DNA from: CAZGSN01 sp964371655
Lineage (GTDB): Bacteria; Desulfobacterota; Binatia; HRBIN30
NCBI GenBank assembly: GCA_964371655.1
Contig: CAYJOD010000104.1
Location: 1-21,426 of the forward strand
Length of the DNA: 21,426 nt
Direction: 5' to 3'
Part shown: positions 7,211-14,822 of the stretch, piece by piece
How positions within the stretch are numbered: the first letter of the stretch is position 1
How the letters are laid out: each line of letters begins with the position of its first letter
Translations under genes and position numbers: made by a program
Notes under the pieces: model-generated
What the model was told of the DNA's origin: nothing
The model's database searches: none
What the model saw: the letters and a program-made list of their open reading frames with translations, nothing else

Positions 7211-8395
7211 ATGGAACACCGCCCCCTGATCATTATCGGCTCCGGCCCGGCTGGAACCGCGACGGCGTTGCACTTGCTGGCGCAGCGGCCGCAGCTGGCA
7301 CGTGAGGCGTTGCTGCTCGAGAAGTCACAACATCCGCGCTTCAAAGTGTGCGCCGGCGGCTTGATCCCGCATACCCTCGATTGTCTGCGCGAGCTCGGGG
7401 TGCCGTTGTCGGTGCCCCACGCGCTGGTCGAACGCGCTGCTGTCGAGGTGCCCGGGCGCACGGTGACCTACGATGGGCAGGAGCTGTGTCGGGTGATTCG
7501 CCGCGATCAGTTCGATGCCATGCTTGCGCACACCTGCCGCGATCGCGGCGTAGAGCTGCGTGAGAACGAGAAAGTGATCGAGATCCGGCGCGAAGGCGAC
7601 GGCATCCGCGTCGAGACCGAACGCGGCTCCTATCACACCCGCATCCTCGTCGGCGCTGACGGCTCGGGCAGCTTGGCGCGGCGCGAGTTGGTGCGCGGCG
7701 GGCCGGAGCGGGTCGGCAAGGCAATCATGTGCGATGTTCCAATCGCGCGCTGCAACTGGGACGGCTTCGCTGCGAAGCGCTACGAGTTCATCTTCACGGA
7801 GGTTCCGCGTGGGCTGCGTGGCTATCGCTGGGCGTTCCCGTGCGTGATTGACGGCGAGCCGCACGTGAACATCGGTGTCTACAACGTCGAGGCGAGCGGC
7901 AGCGGGCCGCTGCTGTACAAACTCCTGCGCGACACTCTCACCCGTCTCGAAGCACCCGATGTCCCGATCAAGTCGTTTCCCATCCGCTGGTACGGGCGCG
8001 GCGTGCGCATCGCGGCGCCCAACGTGATCCTGGCCGGCGATGCCGCCGGCTGCGAAGCGCTGATGGGGGAGGGCATCTCGTACGCGTTCGAGTACGCACG
8101 CTTCGCGGCGGCAGCGGCGGTGCAAGCGCTCGATCGCAGCGACTTCGACTTCGCCGGCTACGAACGCGCCGTTGCCGACTCCTGGCTCGGAAAGAAGCTG
8201 TGCCGTTTGGAGTTGGGAACGCGCTTGTTCTACGGGCGCACCTGGCGTCTGTGGTTCGGTATCGCCGGCGGCAGCCGCGGTGCGCGCGAGATCGGCATCC
8301 GCTGGTACAACGGCGTCGACGGCTGGGACCGGCGCAGCGGCTGGGAAGCGCTGGGCGCCTGGATGCAGGGCAGGGCGCGGCCGTGGGACCGTTGA
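7211..8395 (+). CDS. geranylgeranyl-reductase-family FAD-dependent oxidoreductase
   Basis: A 394-residue flavoprotein. The N-terminal Rossmann motif PLIIIGSGPAGTATAL (GxGxxG at 10-15) binds FAD ADP. RFKVCAGGL (about 43-51) is the family's K-x-C-x-G-G segment. LVGADGSGSLARR and, near residue 275, LAGDAAGCEALMGEGISYAFE are the second and third FAD-binding motifs of the GGR/p-hydroxybenzoate-hydroxylase fold. Such enzymes reduce isoprenoid double bonds or oxidise polyketide-like substrates; the substrate is not deducible here. ATG at 7211 is preferred over an upstream in-frame start at 7169, whose added residues are not family-like. It stands alone on its strand and converges with the TetR gene across a repeat cluster. 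Confidence 0.85.
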   Translation: MEHRPLIIIGSGPAGTATALHLLAQRPQLAREALLLEKSQHPRFKVCAGGLIPHTLDCLRELGVPLSVPHALVERAAVEVPGRTVTYDGQELCRVIRRDQFDAMLAHTCRDRGVELRENEKVIEIRREGDGIRVETERGSYHTRILVGADGSGSLARRELVRGGPERVGKAIMCDVPIARCNWDGFAAKRYEFIFTEVPRGLRGYRWAFPCVIDGEPHVNIGVYNVEASGSGPLLYKLLRDTLTRLEAPDVPIKSFPIRWYGRGVRIAAPNVILAGDAAGCEALMGEGISYAFEYARFAAAAAVQALDRSDFDFAGYERAVADSWLGKKLCRLELGTRLFYGRTWRLWFGIAGGSRGAREIGIRWYNGVDGWDRRSGWEALGAWMQGRARPWDR

Positions 8396-8543
8396 TCCGC
8401 GGCATCGGTAACCGGCCGGCCGTCGTCGAGCTCAAGAACTCGGTGCGACGTTCTTGCACTCTTACGAGAAAAGAACGCGTGAGAAGCTAGTGCTCTGAGT
8501 CAGAAGTTCGCCGAAGAAATTCAGACCCGACAAGACTGAAGAA

Positions 8544-8800
8544 CCCTCACCCTAACCCTCTCCCAGGGGAGACTGTCGATAAATTCGAAATCGTGCTTCG
8601 AGACGGCCCCAGAAGAAGGGGCCTCCTCAGCACGAACGGACAAATGCTCAATGAAATCAAACCAGCTTCCGTTCGCCCTGAGGAGCCGCCCTCTTTGGGC
8701 GGCGTCTCGAAGGGCAGGGTCGCGAGAAAATCGACAGTCTCAGGGGGAGAGGGGAGCTTCCTCTTCTCCCTCTCCCTCTGGGAGAGGGCCGGGGTGAGGG
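8544..8800. repeat. interrupted CCCTCACCC...GGGTGAGGG repeat
   Basis: The ends CCCTCACCCTAACCCTC (from 8544) and GAGAGGGCCGGGGTGAGGG (to 8800) are the same as those of the compact 80-bp copy at 18283-18362. Here the two halves are pushed apart by a 173-bp insert (8569-8741). Lying between two convergent genes (stops at 8395 and 8853), it could act as a two-way transcription barrier, but it has no T-tract. Confidence 0.8.
8569..8741. mobile_element. 173-bp MITE-like element with 12-bp terminal inverted repeats
   Basis: GAGACTGTCGAT (8569-8580) and ATCGACAGTCTC (8730-8741) are perfect inverted ends. AGGG flanks both sides (8565-8568, 8742-8745), a possible 4-bp target duplication. Inside, two 44-base arms (8596-8639 and 8669-8712) are inverted copies of CTTCGAGACG-hairpin-CTCCTCAG. 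Their own small hairpins differ: GGCCCC/GGGGCC in the first, GCCGCCC/GGGCGGC in the second. No coding capacity. A transposase acting in trans would be needed for mobility; none is in the window. Confidence 0.55.
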
Positions 8801-8852
8801 CGATGGTGTGGGTACATGCCTGAGTTCTTCTGCAAACTTGCAGGTCACCACA

Positions 8853-9536
8853 CTAGCTGTGGCCGGGCGCTGCGGGCTGTGACCCAAGCAGGCGGAAGAT
8901 CGCTTTCTCCAGGAACTCGCGCTGCGTCGCCAATGCGCTTGGCGAAAGTGGATTGCCCTCGGTTCCCGTGATCGCGCTCACCGCGGCCACATTGGTGAAA
9001 TAGGCGAAGACCATTCCGAACAACCCGATCACTAGGTGCGGCAGCTCCTTGGCGCTCCAGCCTGCTTCGTCGGCATTTTGCCCGATGATCGCGAGCCCGT
9101 CGCGGTACAGGGGTCCGGCCCATCGCGCCAGCAAGACCTTGATCTTGTCGCTGTCCTCGAGCAGAGCCCGTTGCAAGAGCGGGGCGAGGTGTGGATGGCG
9201 CGCCAAGTGATCGAGCAGGTGCTCGATGGTGCTGTGGAGGCGACCGCGATGCAGGCCGCTTGGATGCCACGCCGCGCCAACCAGCTCGACGATCGGACGC
9301 AGCCCGCGTTCGAGCACGGCGTCATAGAGCGCCTGCTTGCTGATGAAGTGGTTGTACAGGCTCGGCGCGGTCATCCCCATCTCGCGCGCCAGGTCACGCA
9401 CCGCCACGCCATCGACGCCGCGCGTTGCAAATAGCCTCTCCGCGGTGTCGAGAATGACCTCGCGGGTCGGCGGTGGCTCGACAGCCGCGGCGCGCCTTGG
9501 ACGCCGGACGGTTATGGTGGCAGCGGTGACGGGCAC
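8853..9536 (-). CDS. TetR/AcrR-family transcriptional regulator
   Basis: A 227-residue regulator. TREVILDTAERLFATRGVDG (24-43) and VAVRDLAREMGMTAPSLYNHF (44-64) form the TetR helix-turn-helix; KQALYDAV follows as the start of helix 4. The C-terminal ligand domain contains a Leu/His-rich stretch (HLLDHLARHPHLAPLLQRALL) and a hydrophobic helix (VIGLFGMVFAYF), unassigned. The first 20 residues are basic and probably flexible. GTG at 9536 is the only good early start. Its target is unknown: the nearest genes are the convergent flavoprotein and the upstream asnB, and neither gives an obvious operator. Confidence 0.9.
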   Translation of the reverse strand: MPVTAATITVRRPRRAAAVEPPPTREVILDTAERLFATRGVDGVAVRDLAREMGMTAPSLYNHFISKQALYDAVLERGLRPIVELVGAAWHPSGLHRGRLHSTIEHLLDHLARHPHLAPLLQRALLEDSDKIKVLLARWAGPLYRDGLAIIGQNADEAGWSAKELPHLVIGLFGMVFAYFTNVAAVSAITGTEGNPLSPSALATQREFLEKAIFRLLGSQPAAPGHS

Positions 9537-9579
9537 GCGACCCTGTTACCAAGACCGACGTTTGTGAGTCAAGGAAGAG

Positions 9580-9683
9580 GAAGGGTTCAAGGGGTCGAGG
9601 GTTCAAGGGTCCGAGGGCACGGAGGCTCAGGTGCTCAAGGTCTCACGCTCGGACCCTTGGCCCCTTGATCCCTCGAACCCTTG
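9580..9683. repeat. long inverted repeat between tetR and asnB
   Basis: The arm at about 9580-9615 (AAGGGTTCAAGGGGTCGAGG and on to GGTCCGAG) and the arm at 9648-9683 (CTCGGACCCTTGGCCCC and on to GAACCCTTG) are near-perfect reverse complements over about 35 bases with a 32-base loop. It lies just past the asnB stop. It may end or stabilise the asnB transcript, but the TTCAAGGG/TTCGAGGG words look like a dispersed repeat family and no T-tract follows. Confidence 0.8.
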
Positions 9684-9687
9684 TTCC

Positions 9688-11589
9688 TCAGCGCCACTCG
9701 ATCATCTGGCGCCACCACAGCGCCAGATTGAGCAGATACCATCCTTGTCCGTGACGGTTGGCGTCGAGGAGGCGGCGCGCGCAGCTCCAATCCAATAGAT
9801 CGGTATGGCGGCAGAAGCGCTCCACTTCTTCGCGCGCGGTGTCTCCGAGGCGCTCGAGGAACCATTCCTGGATCGGTACGCCGAACCCTTGCTTGCGACG
9901 GTTGATGAGCTCGTCGGGGATCAGCCCGCGCACGGCGCGTTTGAGGATGTGTTTGAGCTCGCCGTGGCGTGTCTTGACCGACTCCGGAATGCTCATCGCC
10001 AGCTCCACGAATTTGTGGTCGAGGAAGGGGACACGTGCTTCGAGTCCAACCCCCATCGTCATCTTGTCCACGCGCATCAGCAGCAGCTCCGGCAAGCGCA
10101 GGTTGAGCTCCAGGTAGCTCATCCAGTTGAGCGCCGAGGGCTCCCAGGCGGCGCTGTGGAAGCGACGATGGATCGGCTCCAATACCTCCCACGACGTCCG
10201 CCCGGCAAATTGCTGGCGCAGGCGCGGTGACAGCAGCTGGTGCTTGACCGTCTCGGTGAAGCCCTCGTGTCCTCCCCAGAAAATCGGCGTGTTGCTGCTG
10301 ACGCGCCGCAGCCACTCGTAGGAGAAGGTCTCGCTCTTGCCGGCGTAGGCACCGGCGGCGAGGCCAAGGCGGCCGAGCCAGGTTGGCAGGGCCCAAGCCG
10401 CATGTTCGAGACGCAGAACTTTCTTGAAGCCTTCGTAGCCCCAGAACAGCTCGTCGCTGCCTTCGCCGACCTGGCAGACGGTGACGCCGTGCTCACGTGC
10501 CAGCTTGGCGACGTAGTAGACCGGCACACACACCGGATCGGCGATCGGTTCGTCCTGCAGATGCACCATCTGCGGCAGGAACGAGAGCAGATCGTCTTGT
10601 GTCAGCAGCAGCTCGTGGTGCGCGGCGCCGACCGCGCGCGCCATCGTGCGCGCGTAGTCGGTTTCGTTGGTGTAGCTACCGTAGTTGCCCTGGTAGCCGA
10701 TCGTGAAGGTCTGGATCGGCCGTGTCTCACCCTCGGCGAATAACGCCGCGTTGGTGCTCGAGTCGATGCCGCCCGAAAGGAACACACCGACCGGCACGTC
10801 GCTGAGCTTGCGCAATTGTACCGACGTCCGCAGCTCATCAAGGATGCGGGCCGCGATGTCGTCGTCGGAGCAGCCGCTCAGCGACTGCGTGTGGTCCCAG
10901 ACATCCCAGTACCGGCGCGTCTCGACGTCGCCGTTTTCGCGGGCGCGCAGCCACGTCGCCGGCGGCAGCTTGTAGATACCGTCGAACAACGTCAGCGGTG
11001 CCGGCGCAGTGACGAAAGAGAGGTAGTGGAACAGAGCTTCCTCGTTGACCGCCCGCGCTTGCCGCGGATCGGCGAGCAGGGCCTTGATCTCCGAGGCGAA
11101 GCTGAGGCGATCGGCGCCGACGGAATAATACAGCGGCTTGATGCCGAGTCGATCGCGCACCAGCCAAAGCTCGCGGCTGCGCGCGTCCCAGAGTGCAAAC
11201 GCAAACATGCCGCGCAGCTTGTGCAGGCAGTCGATACCCCAGTGCTCGAAGCCGCGGAGGATCACCTCGGTGTCGGAATGGTCGGTCTTCCAGCGCTGTA
11301 CGCCAAGCCCCGTGAGCTCGGCGCGGATCGCCGCGTGGTTGTAGATCTCGCCGTTGAACACGATCCACAGCGAGGCGTCGTCGTTGCACATCGGCTGCGA
11401 CGCGGCGCTCGACAGGTCGAGAATCGCCAGACGGCGATGCCCGAGCCCGATGCGACCATCCGGTGCGAGCCACGTTCCGGCACCGTCGGGCCCACGGTGC
11501 GCCATCGTGTCGCGCATGCGGATGATCAGATCGGCGCTGATGCGCGCGTGATCGGAGGAGAACGCAAGAATGCCGTTGATGCCGCACAT
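9688..11589 (-). CDS. asnB: glutamine-hydrolysing asparagine synthase (AsnB-type)
   Basis: A 633-residue two-domain enzyme. N-terminal class II glutamine amidotransferase: Cys2 nucleophile in MCGINGI, HRGPDG (31-36), HRRLAILDLS (51-60), FNGEIYN (78-84), DRLGIKPLYY (146-155). C-terminal ATP-pyrophosphatase: FLSGGIDSS (270-278), with MRVDKMTMGVGLEARVPFLDH later. It makes asparagine, or amidates another carboxyl group, from glutamine and ATP. Length 600-650 is typical of the AsnB group found in polysaccharide loci, where the acceptor may be a sugar acid. The context (ligase, flippase, glycosyltransferases) favours that role, but housekeeping asparagine synthesis cannot be excluded. ATG at 11589 is fixed by the need for Cys2. 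Confidence 0.93.
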   Translation of the reverse strand: MCGINGILAFSSDHARISADLIIRMRDTMAHRGPDGAGTWLAPDGRIGLGHRRLAILDLSSAASQPMCNDDASLWIVFNGEIYNHAAIRAELTGLGVQRWKTDHSDTEVILRGFEHWGIDCLHKLRGMFAFALWDARSRELWLVRDRLGIKPLYYSVGADRLSFASEIKALLADPRQARAVNEEALFHYLSFVTAPAPLTLFDGIYKLPPATWLRARENGDVETRRYWDVWDHTQSLSGCSDDDIAARILDELRTSVQLRKLSDVPVGVFLSGGIDSSTNAALFAEGETRPIQTFTIGYQGNYGSYTNETDYARTMARAVGAAHHELLLTQDDLLSFLPQMVHLQDEPIADPVCVPVYYVAKLAREHGVTVCQVGEGSDELFWGYEGFKKVLRLEHAAWALPTWLGRLGLAAGAYAGKSETFSYEWLRRVSSNTPIFWGGHEGFTETVKHQLLSPRLRQQFAGRTSWEVLEPIHRRFHSAAWEPSALNWMSYLELNLRLPELLLMRVDKMTMGVGLEARVPFLDHKFVELAMSIPESVKTRHGELKHILKRAVRGLIPDELINRRKQGFGVPIQEWFLERLGDTAREEVERFCRHTDLLDWSCARRLLDANRHGQGWYLLNLALWWRQMIEWR

Positions 11590-11641
11590 GGGAGTGAAGG
11601 CCGCAACCTACTCTGGCACGCGCCGGCACCGCAAGCGGTGC

Positions 11642-11696
11642 GGGTGCTGGGGTGCTGGGGTGCTGGGGTGCTGGGGTGCTGGGGTGCTGGGGTGCG
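11642..11696. repeat. 8-bp tandem repeat (GGGGTGCT)n
   Basis: About seven GGGGTGCT units: a 7-base first unit, five perfect 8-base units, and a last one ending GCG. They lie in the spacer between the divergent asnB (start 11589) and the ligase gene (start about 11819). Slippage would change promoter spacing in 8-bp steps. The ligase reading frame is open through the array, so slippage would also shift any translation starting upstream of it. Confidence 0.95.
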
Positions 11697-11755
11697 GGGG
11701 TTCGCGGGTCTGGCTGTCGTACCCCCGAACCCCCGCACTCCCGAACCCCCGCACC
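11691..11755. repeat. inverted repeat next to the minisatellite
   Basis: GGTGCGGGGGTTC (11691-11703) is the exact reverse complement of GAACCCCCGCACC (11743-11755). A further GAACCCCCGCAC copy lies at 11727-11738, so two alternative stems are possible. The last minisatellite unit forms the start of the left arm. Confidence 0.85.
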
Positions 11756-11818
11756 CTGATTTCCGCTGGACAAGGCGCGCGCTCCGTTGCACTCTCTGCC
11801 GCCGGATTGGTGAACGAC

Positions 11819-13147
11819 ATGATCGGCGACGTCACAATCGAAGCATCACAGCCCTACGCGCGGGAAGAGGCCCATGCTCCTGCAGCTGCTGTGGCGGCAC
11901 CGATCGGTGCTGCGGCATTGCCTCTGTTCCTGGGTCTGATCTTTCTCTTCATCGTCGACCCGGCCTTCCTGCGCGCCACCTCGGATGATCCGCTGGGGCT
12001 GCCCTTGCTCGGCAACATCGTGCGCCAGGTTGTCTTGGGCTCCCTGTACGTTCTAGCGGCGGTGGTTCTGTGGGCGCACCCGCGGGTGGTTGCCGGCGTC
12101 GTCTCTCGTCAGCAGCCGATGCTCATCCTCCTCGGCTTCGCCTACCTGTCGGCTCTGTGGTCGTTCTCACCCGGAGTTACGCTGACTCGGGCGACGCATT
12201 TTGCGGGACTGCTGCTGCTGGGCTGGAGCGCGCACTGTGTCCCTGATCCGGAGCGGCGCATCGTTGCGTTCCTGCGTTGGCTGTTTGTCGGGACGCTACT
12301 GGCGTCGCTGCTGCAAGTGATCATCGATCCCGCCTCTGGCATCAGCGCCGAGAGCGGTGCCTGGGCGGGAATCCACCCGCACAAGAGCGACCTCGGCGGC
12401 GTCGCCTTGTTCTGCCTCGCGGTGTGGTTGCCGCGCTTGAGCCGCAGCGAGCCGCTGCGCCGGCGTTTGGTGACGGCCGCCGTCCTTGGGTTCGCGCTGT
12501 TCATGATGGTGCAAACCGATTCCGAGACCGAGCTGCTCGGCGCGATCGCCGTGACCGTGTGTTGGATCTTCTTCCGCCTCGACGTGCCATGGCCGATCAA
12601 GCTCGTGGCCGCGCCGGCGCCGCTGGTGCTCGCCTTGCTTTGGTTCTGGAGCTTCCAAGGCGGAACGGTGGATTCCTGGCTGCAGTATCTGCTCGGGCGC
12701 GACTCGACGCTGACCGGGCGCACGCCGCTGTGGGAGGCGATTTTTGAAAGCGTCCGCCAGCATCCATTTCTCGGTGCCGGCTACGACGGCTTTTGGGTCG
12801 CCGGCAACGCCCAAGCCGAGTATCTGATCGAGTCGGTCGGCTGGGAGGCCTACCACGCCCACAACGGCTATCTCGAGGTGTTGAATACGATCGGCATCGC
12901 CGGCGCGTTTCTGCTCGCCATCACCCTGCTGCAAGCGGGCTATTGGGCGTGGCGCTACTATCGACGCGATCACACCCTCGGGCTGTGCTTCTTCTTGTTG
13001 CTGTTGTGGCTCATGATCTCGAACCTGACCAAGTCGACAATGTGCCAGGGCACCACCCACGGGTGGTTCATGTATCTCTTGAGCTACGTCTGCGTCGCCG
13101 CTGGGGCGCGAGCCTACGAGGCAACGGACACGCGCACGACGGACTGA
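11819..13147 (+). CDS. O-antigen ligase/polymerase-like membrane protein (Wzy_C family)
   Basis: From ATG at 11819 the protein has 442 residues and about ten hydrophobic spans (for example LPLFLGLIFLFIV and VLGSLYVLAAVVLWA). A large extracytoplasmic loop contains GRTPLWEAIFESVRQHPFLG, GYDGFW and the conserved HAHNGYLEVLNTIGIAG, hallmarks of the O-antigen ligase/Wzy_C domain. WaaL-type enzymes transfer lipid-linked glycan to an acceptor; related proteins polymerise repeat units or glycosylate pili. The frame stays open back to 11570, but those residues are translations of the tandem and inverted repeats. The start is uncertain (an in-frame GTG at 11810 is possible; both ribosome sites are weak). 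Divergent from asnB. Confidence 0.85.
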   Translation: MIGDVTIEASQPYAREEAHAPAAAVAAPIGAAALPLFLGLIFLFIVDPAFLRATSDDPLGLPLLGNIVRQVVLGSLYVLAAVVLWAHPRVVAGVVSRQQPMLILLGFAYLSALWSFSPGVTLTRATHFAGLLLLGWSAHCVPDPERRIVAFLRWLFVGTLLASLLQVIIDPASGISAESGAWAGIHPHKSDLGGVALFCLAVWLPRLSRSEPLRRRLVTAAVLGFALFMMVQTDSETELLGAIAVTVCWIFFRLDVPWPIKLVAAPAPLVLALLWFWSFQGGTVDSWLQYLLGRDSTLTGRTPLWEAIFESVRQHPFLGAGYDGFWVAGNAQAEYLIESVGWEAYHAHNGYLEVLNTIGIAGAFLLAITLLQAGYWAWRYYRRDHTLGLCFFLLLLWLMISNLTKSTMCQGTTHGWFMYLLSYVCVAAGARAYEATDTRTTD

Positions 13148-13217
13148 GCGAGGCCAGCAAAGGTAGCCGCTGTCGCCATAGGTCGTCCCAAAACCTTTCC
13201 CGTGGCTCGTGACTGGA

Positions 13218-13275
13218 GGCTGGGGGCTCGGGAGGAGCAGGAGAAACTCAAGCCGCCAGCCCCGAGCCACCAGCC
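13218..13275. repeat. GGCTGG/GGCTCGGGG inverted repeat
   Basis: GGCTGGGGGCTCGGG (13218-13232) pairs with CCCGAGCCACCAGCC (13261-13275) with one mismatch. It belongs by eye to the family seen at 2028-2075 and 14671-14704. The 13148-13408 gap is otherwise filled by the two repeats listed next; no gene is seen there. Confidence 0.7.
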
Positions 13276-13311
13276 CCTGGTGAGTTTTGAGAAAATCTCT
13301 GGCGCGCAGGC

Positions 13312-13399
13312 CAGCGCAGAGCCGCGACCGTGAGGGAGCGGTGATTCGTGGGATATCCAACGTGCTAGTTCTGAGACGACCTCTTGGCGAGCGCGGCTA
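13312..13399 (+). repeat. direct repeat, copy 1 (44 bp plus 20 bp block)
   Basis: 13312-13355 starts CAGCGCAGAGCCGCGACC and ends GATTCGTGGGATA. It is identical base for base to 14755-14798. A second block CCTCTTGGCGAGCGCGGCTA (13380-13399) has a 19/20 match at 14718-14737. The two sets flank the SGNH hydrolase gene, all in the same orientation. Confidence 0.9.
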
Positions 13400-13408
13400 G
13401 GTGGATCG

Positions 13409-14563
13409 TCAGTCGTTTGAACGTCTCAGCAGCGCCGCGATCTGGGGCGCGAGCACACGGCTGTAGACCGCGAGTCCCTCGAAGTTGAAGTGCATGTCGT
13501 TGGGCCAGTAGTAGCGCTCGGGTGTGGCTCCGAACTGTTGGCGCAGATCCTCGGTCGCGTTGTAGAAACGCACCCCGTGGCGCGCGGCGACGCGGTTGAG
13601 GGTGTCGCTGACGAAGTTGTTCCACACGTGCCCGTCGCTGTCGGGGCGCAGGTGCTGCAGGTGTGGATGGTAGGCGAAGAGGATCTTCTCGGGGCTGCCC
13701 GTTAGCGCGATCAGCGTCGTCGTCAGCTCGTCGAGGCGGGTTTCGAAGAAGGCAATCTCTGCGGCGTAGCGCTGCGCTGCTCCGGGCTGGGTGTCGCGCG
13801 CGTACTGCAACGCGTCGAGCGCGGCCATCGCGATGCGGTCGGCGCTGGTCTGAGCGCGCAGTCGGGTGTGGTGCAGGCGCAACAGGAAGCGCACCAGATA
13901 GAGGCGGTAGTGGGCCTTTTTGATTTGCAGGAAGCCGTTGGTGAAGTCGCGATTTGCCGGCGTGCTACGCACGGCGGTGATGTGTCCGCTGGTGTCGAGC
14001 TCGACCAGCGAACGATAACGCACGTAGTCGTCGGCGAGATCGGTTTCGTCGATGTCGACGACGACGAGATCCGGGCTCAGTTTTGGAACCAGTGACTTCG
14101 CCTGCACGATGTAGATCGAAGGTGAGTATGAAGACGTCCCCGCGTTGAGCACGCGGATCGACCCCGGCAAGCCGCCGCCTTGCCGCAAGGCCTCACAAAC
14201 GTGGCGCGGGATGCTGTTCGCGAGGTCGTAGCCTTCCATGAACGAGTCGCCGAAAAACAAGATGCGCGCCGCCTGGGCGTCAGGGTGGTTGCACACCGGG
14301 TCGACGCGTATGCCCATAGCGTCGTAGTAGTTCGTGTAGCGGTACCCCGTCCGCGCCCCGTACTTGCTCGCGTCGTCCAGACGCCAATCCTCCCGCGGCG
14401 CGTGGACGTGATTGAGCGTTTCCGACGGGAGGTTGCTGATGCTGTCGAATTCCAGGTCGTAGAGGGGGCCGAGGCGTTGCTGCAGACGCAAAACACATTC
14501 GATCGCTACCAACGTGACGGCCAGCGACAACACGATCAGAGCGAGCCGCTTCCACCATTCCAT
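13409..14563 (-). CDS. membrane-anchored SGNH/GDSL hydrolase
   Basis: ATG at 14563 gives 384 residues (a TTG at 14575 adds four). An N-terminal anchor (about 6-22, LALIVLSLAVTLVAIEC) holds the domain in the periplasm. ILFFGDSFMEG carries the nucleophile Ser107 (block I). LNAGTSSYSP is block II. NDMHFN near the C-terminus gives Asp356 and His358 in the DxH spacing seen in AlgJ/AlgX-like and related SGNH proteins. The block III Asn is not obvious (VVVDIDETDLADD is in its place). Such proteins add or remove O-acyl groups on polysaccharides. The locus supports glycan modification, but the substrate is unknown. Confidence 0.78.
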   Translation of the reverse strand: MEWWKRLALIVLSLAVTLVAIECVLRLQQRLGPLYDLEFDSISNLPSETLNHVHAPREDWRLDDASKYGARTGYRYTNYYDAMGIRVDPVCNHPDAQAARILFFGDSFMEGYDLANSIPRHVCEALRQGGGLPGSIRVLNAGTSSYSPSIYIVQAKSLVPKLSPDLVVVDIDETDLADDYVRYRSLVELDTSGHITAVRSTPANRDFTNGFLQIKKAHYRLYLVRFLLRLHHTRLRAQTSADRIAMAALDALQYARDTQPGAAQRYAAEIAFFETRLDELTTTLIALTGSPEKILFAYHPHLQHLRPDSDGHVWNNFVSDTLNRVAARHGVRFYNATEDLRQQFGATPERYYWPNDMHFNFEGLAVYSRVLAPQIAALLRRSND

Positions 14564-14670
14564 GCCCGCGCTCAATGGCGGACCGGATCGCAGGAAGCAA
14601 GCGCCTCGTCGGTGGGTTTTGAGACAGTCATCAAGAAGCTGCTGCTTCGCCCGAGTGGATGAAGACTCGG

Positions 14671-14704
14671 TTCCCGAGCCCCCAGCCCCGAGTCTCCAGC
14701 CCCC
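14671..14704. repeat. GAGCCCCCAGCCCCGAG repeat
   Basis: Part of the dispersed GAGCC/CCAGCCCC family also present at 2028 and 13218. It lies upstream of the SGNH gene, in the gap 14564-14819, which holds no gene. Confidence 0.6.
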
Positions 14705-14717
14705 ATTTTCAAAGCAG

Positions 14718-14798
14718 CCTCTTCGCGAGCGCGGCTACGATAGTTGATTAGGGTCAGCGCAGAGCCGCGACCGTGAGGGAGCGGTGATTCGTGGGATA
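14718..14798 (+). repeat. direct repeat, copy 2 (20 bp block plus 44 bp)
   Basis: The partner of 13312-13399: CCTCTTCGCGAGCGCGGCTA at 14718-14737, then the identical 44-bp block at 14755-14798. The two blocks are in reverse order relative to copy 1 but in the same orientation. Confidence 0.9.
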
Positions 14799-14822
14799 GA
14801 TGCACGGCAGGCGGTGCATCTA
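14797..14822. repeat. 9-bp hairpin over the stop of the membrane protein gene
   Basis: TAGATGCAC (14797-14805) and GTGCATCTA (14814-14822) form a perfect stem with an 8-base loop. The right arm contains the stop codon of the minus-strand membrane protein gene. There is no T-tract on either side. Confidence 0.7.

Noticed and set aside
6754..7305. 183-codon plus-strand frame before the flavoprotein
   Set aside because: It starts inside the palindrome array, overlaps the flavoprotein start and ends in a Gly/Ala run; no domain pattern. The minus-strand 6772-7008 frame looks more protein-like.
11642..11696. CRISPR array
   Set aside because: Units are 8 bp with no spacers, and no cas gene is present; it is a simple tandem repeat.
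11570..11818. Upstream extension of the ligase gene
   Set aside because: The extra residues are translations of the 8-bp tandem repeat and its neighbouring hairpin. The membrane protein is complete from 11819.
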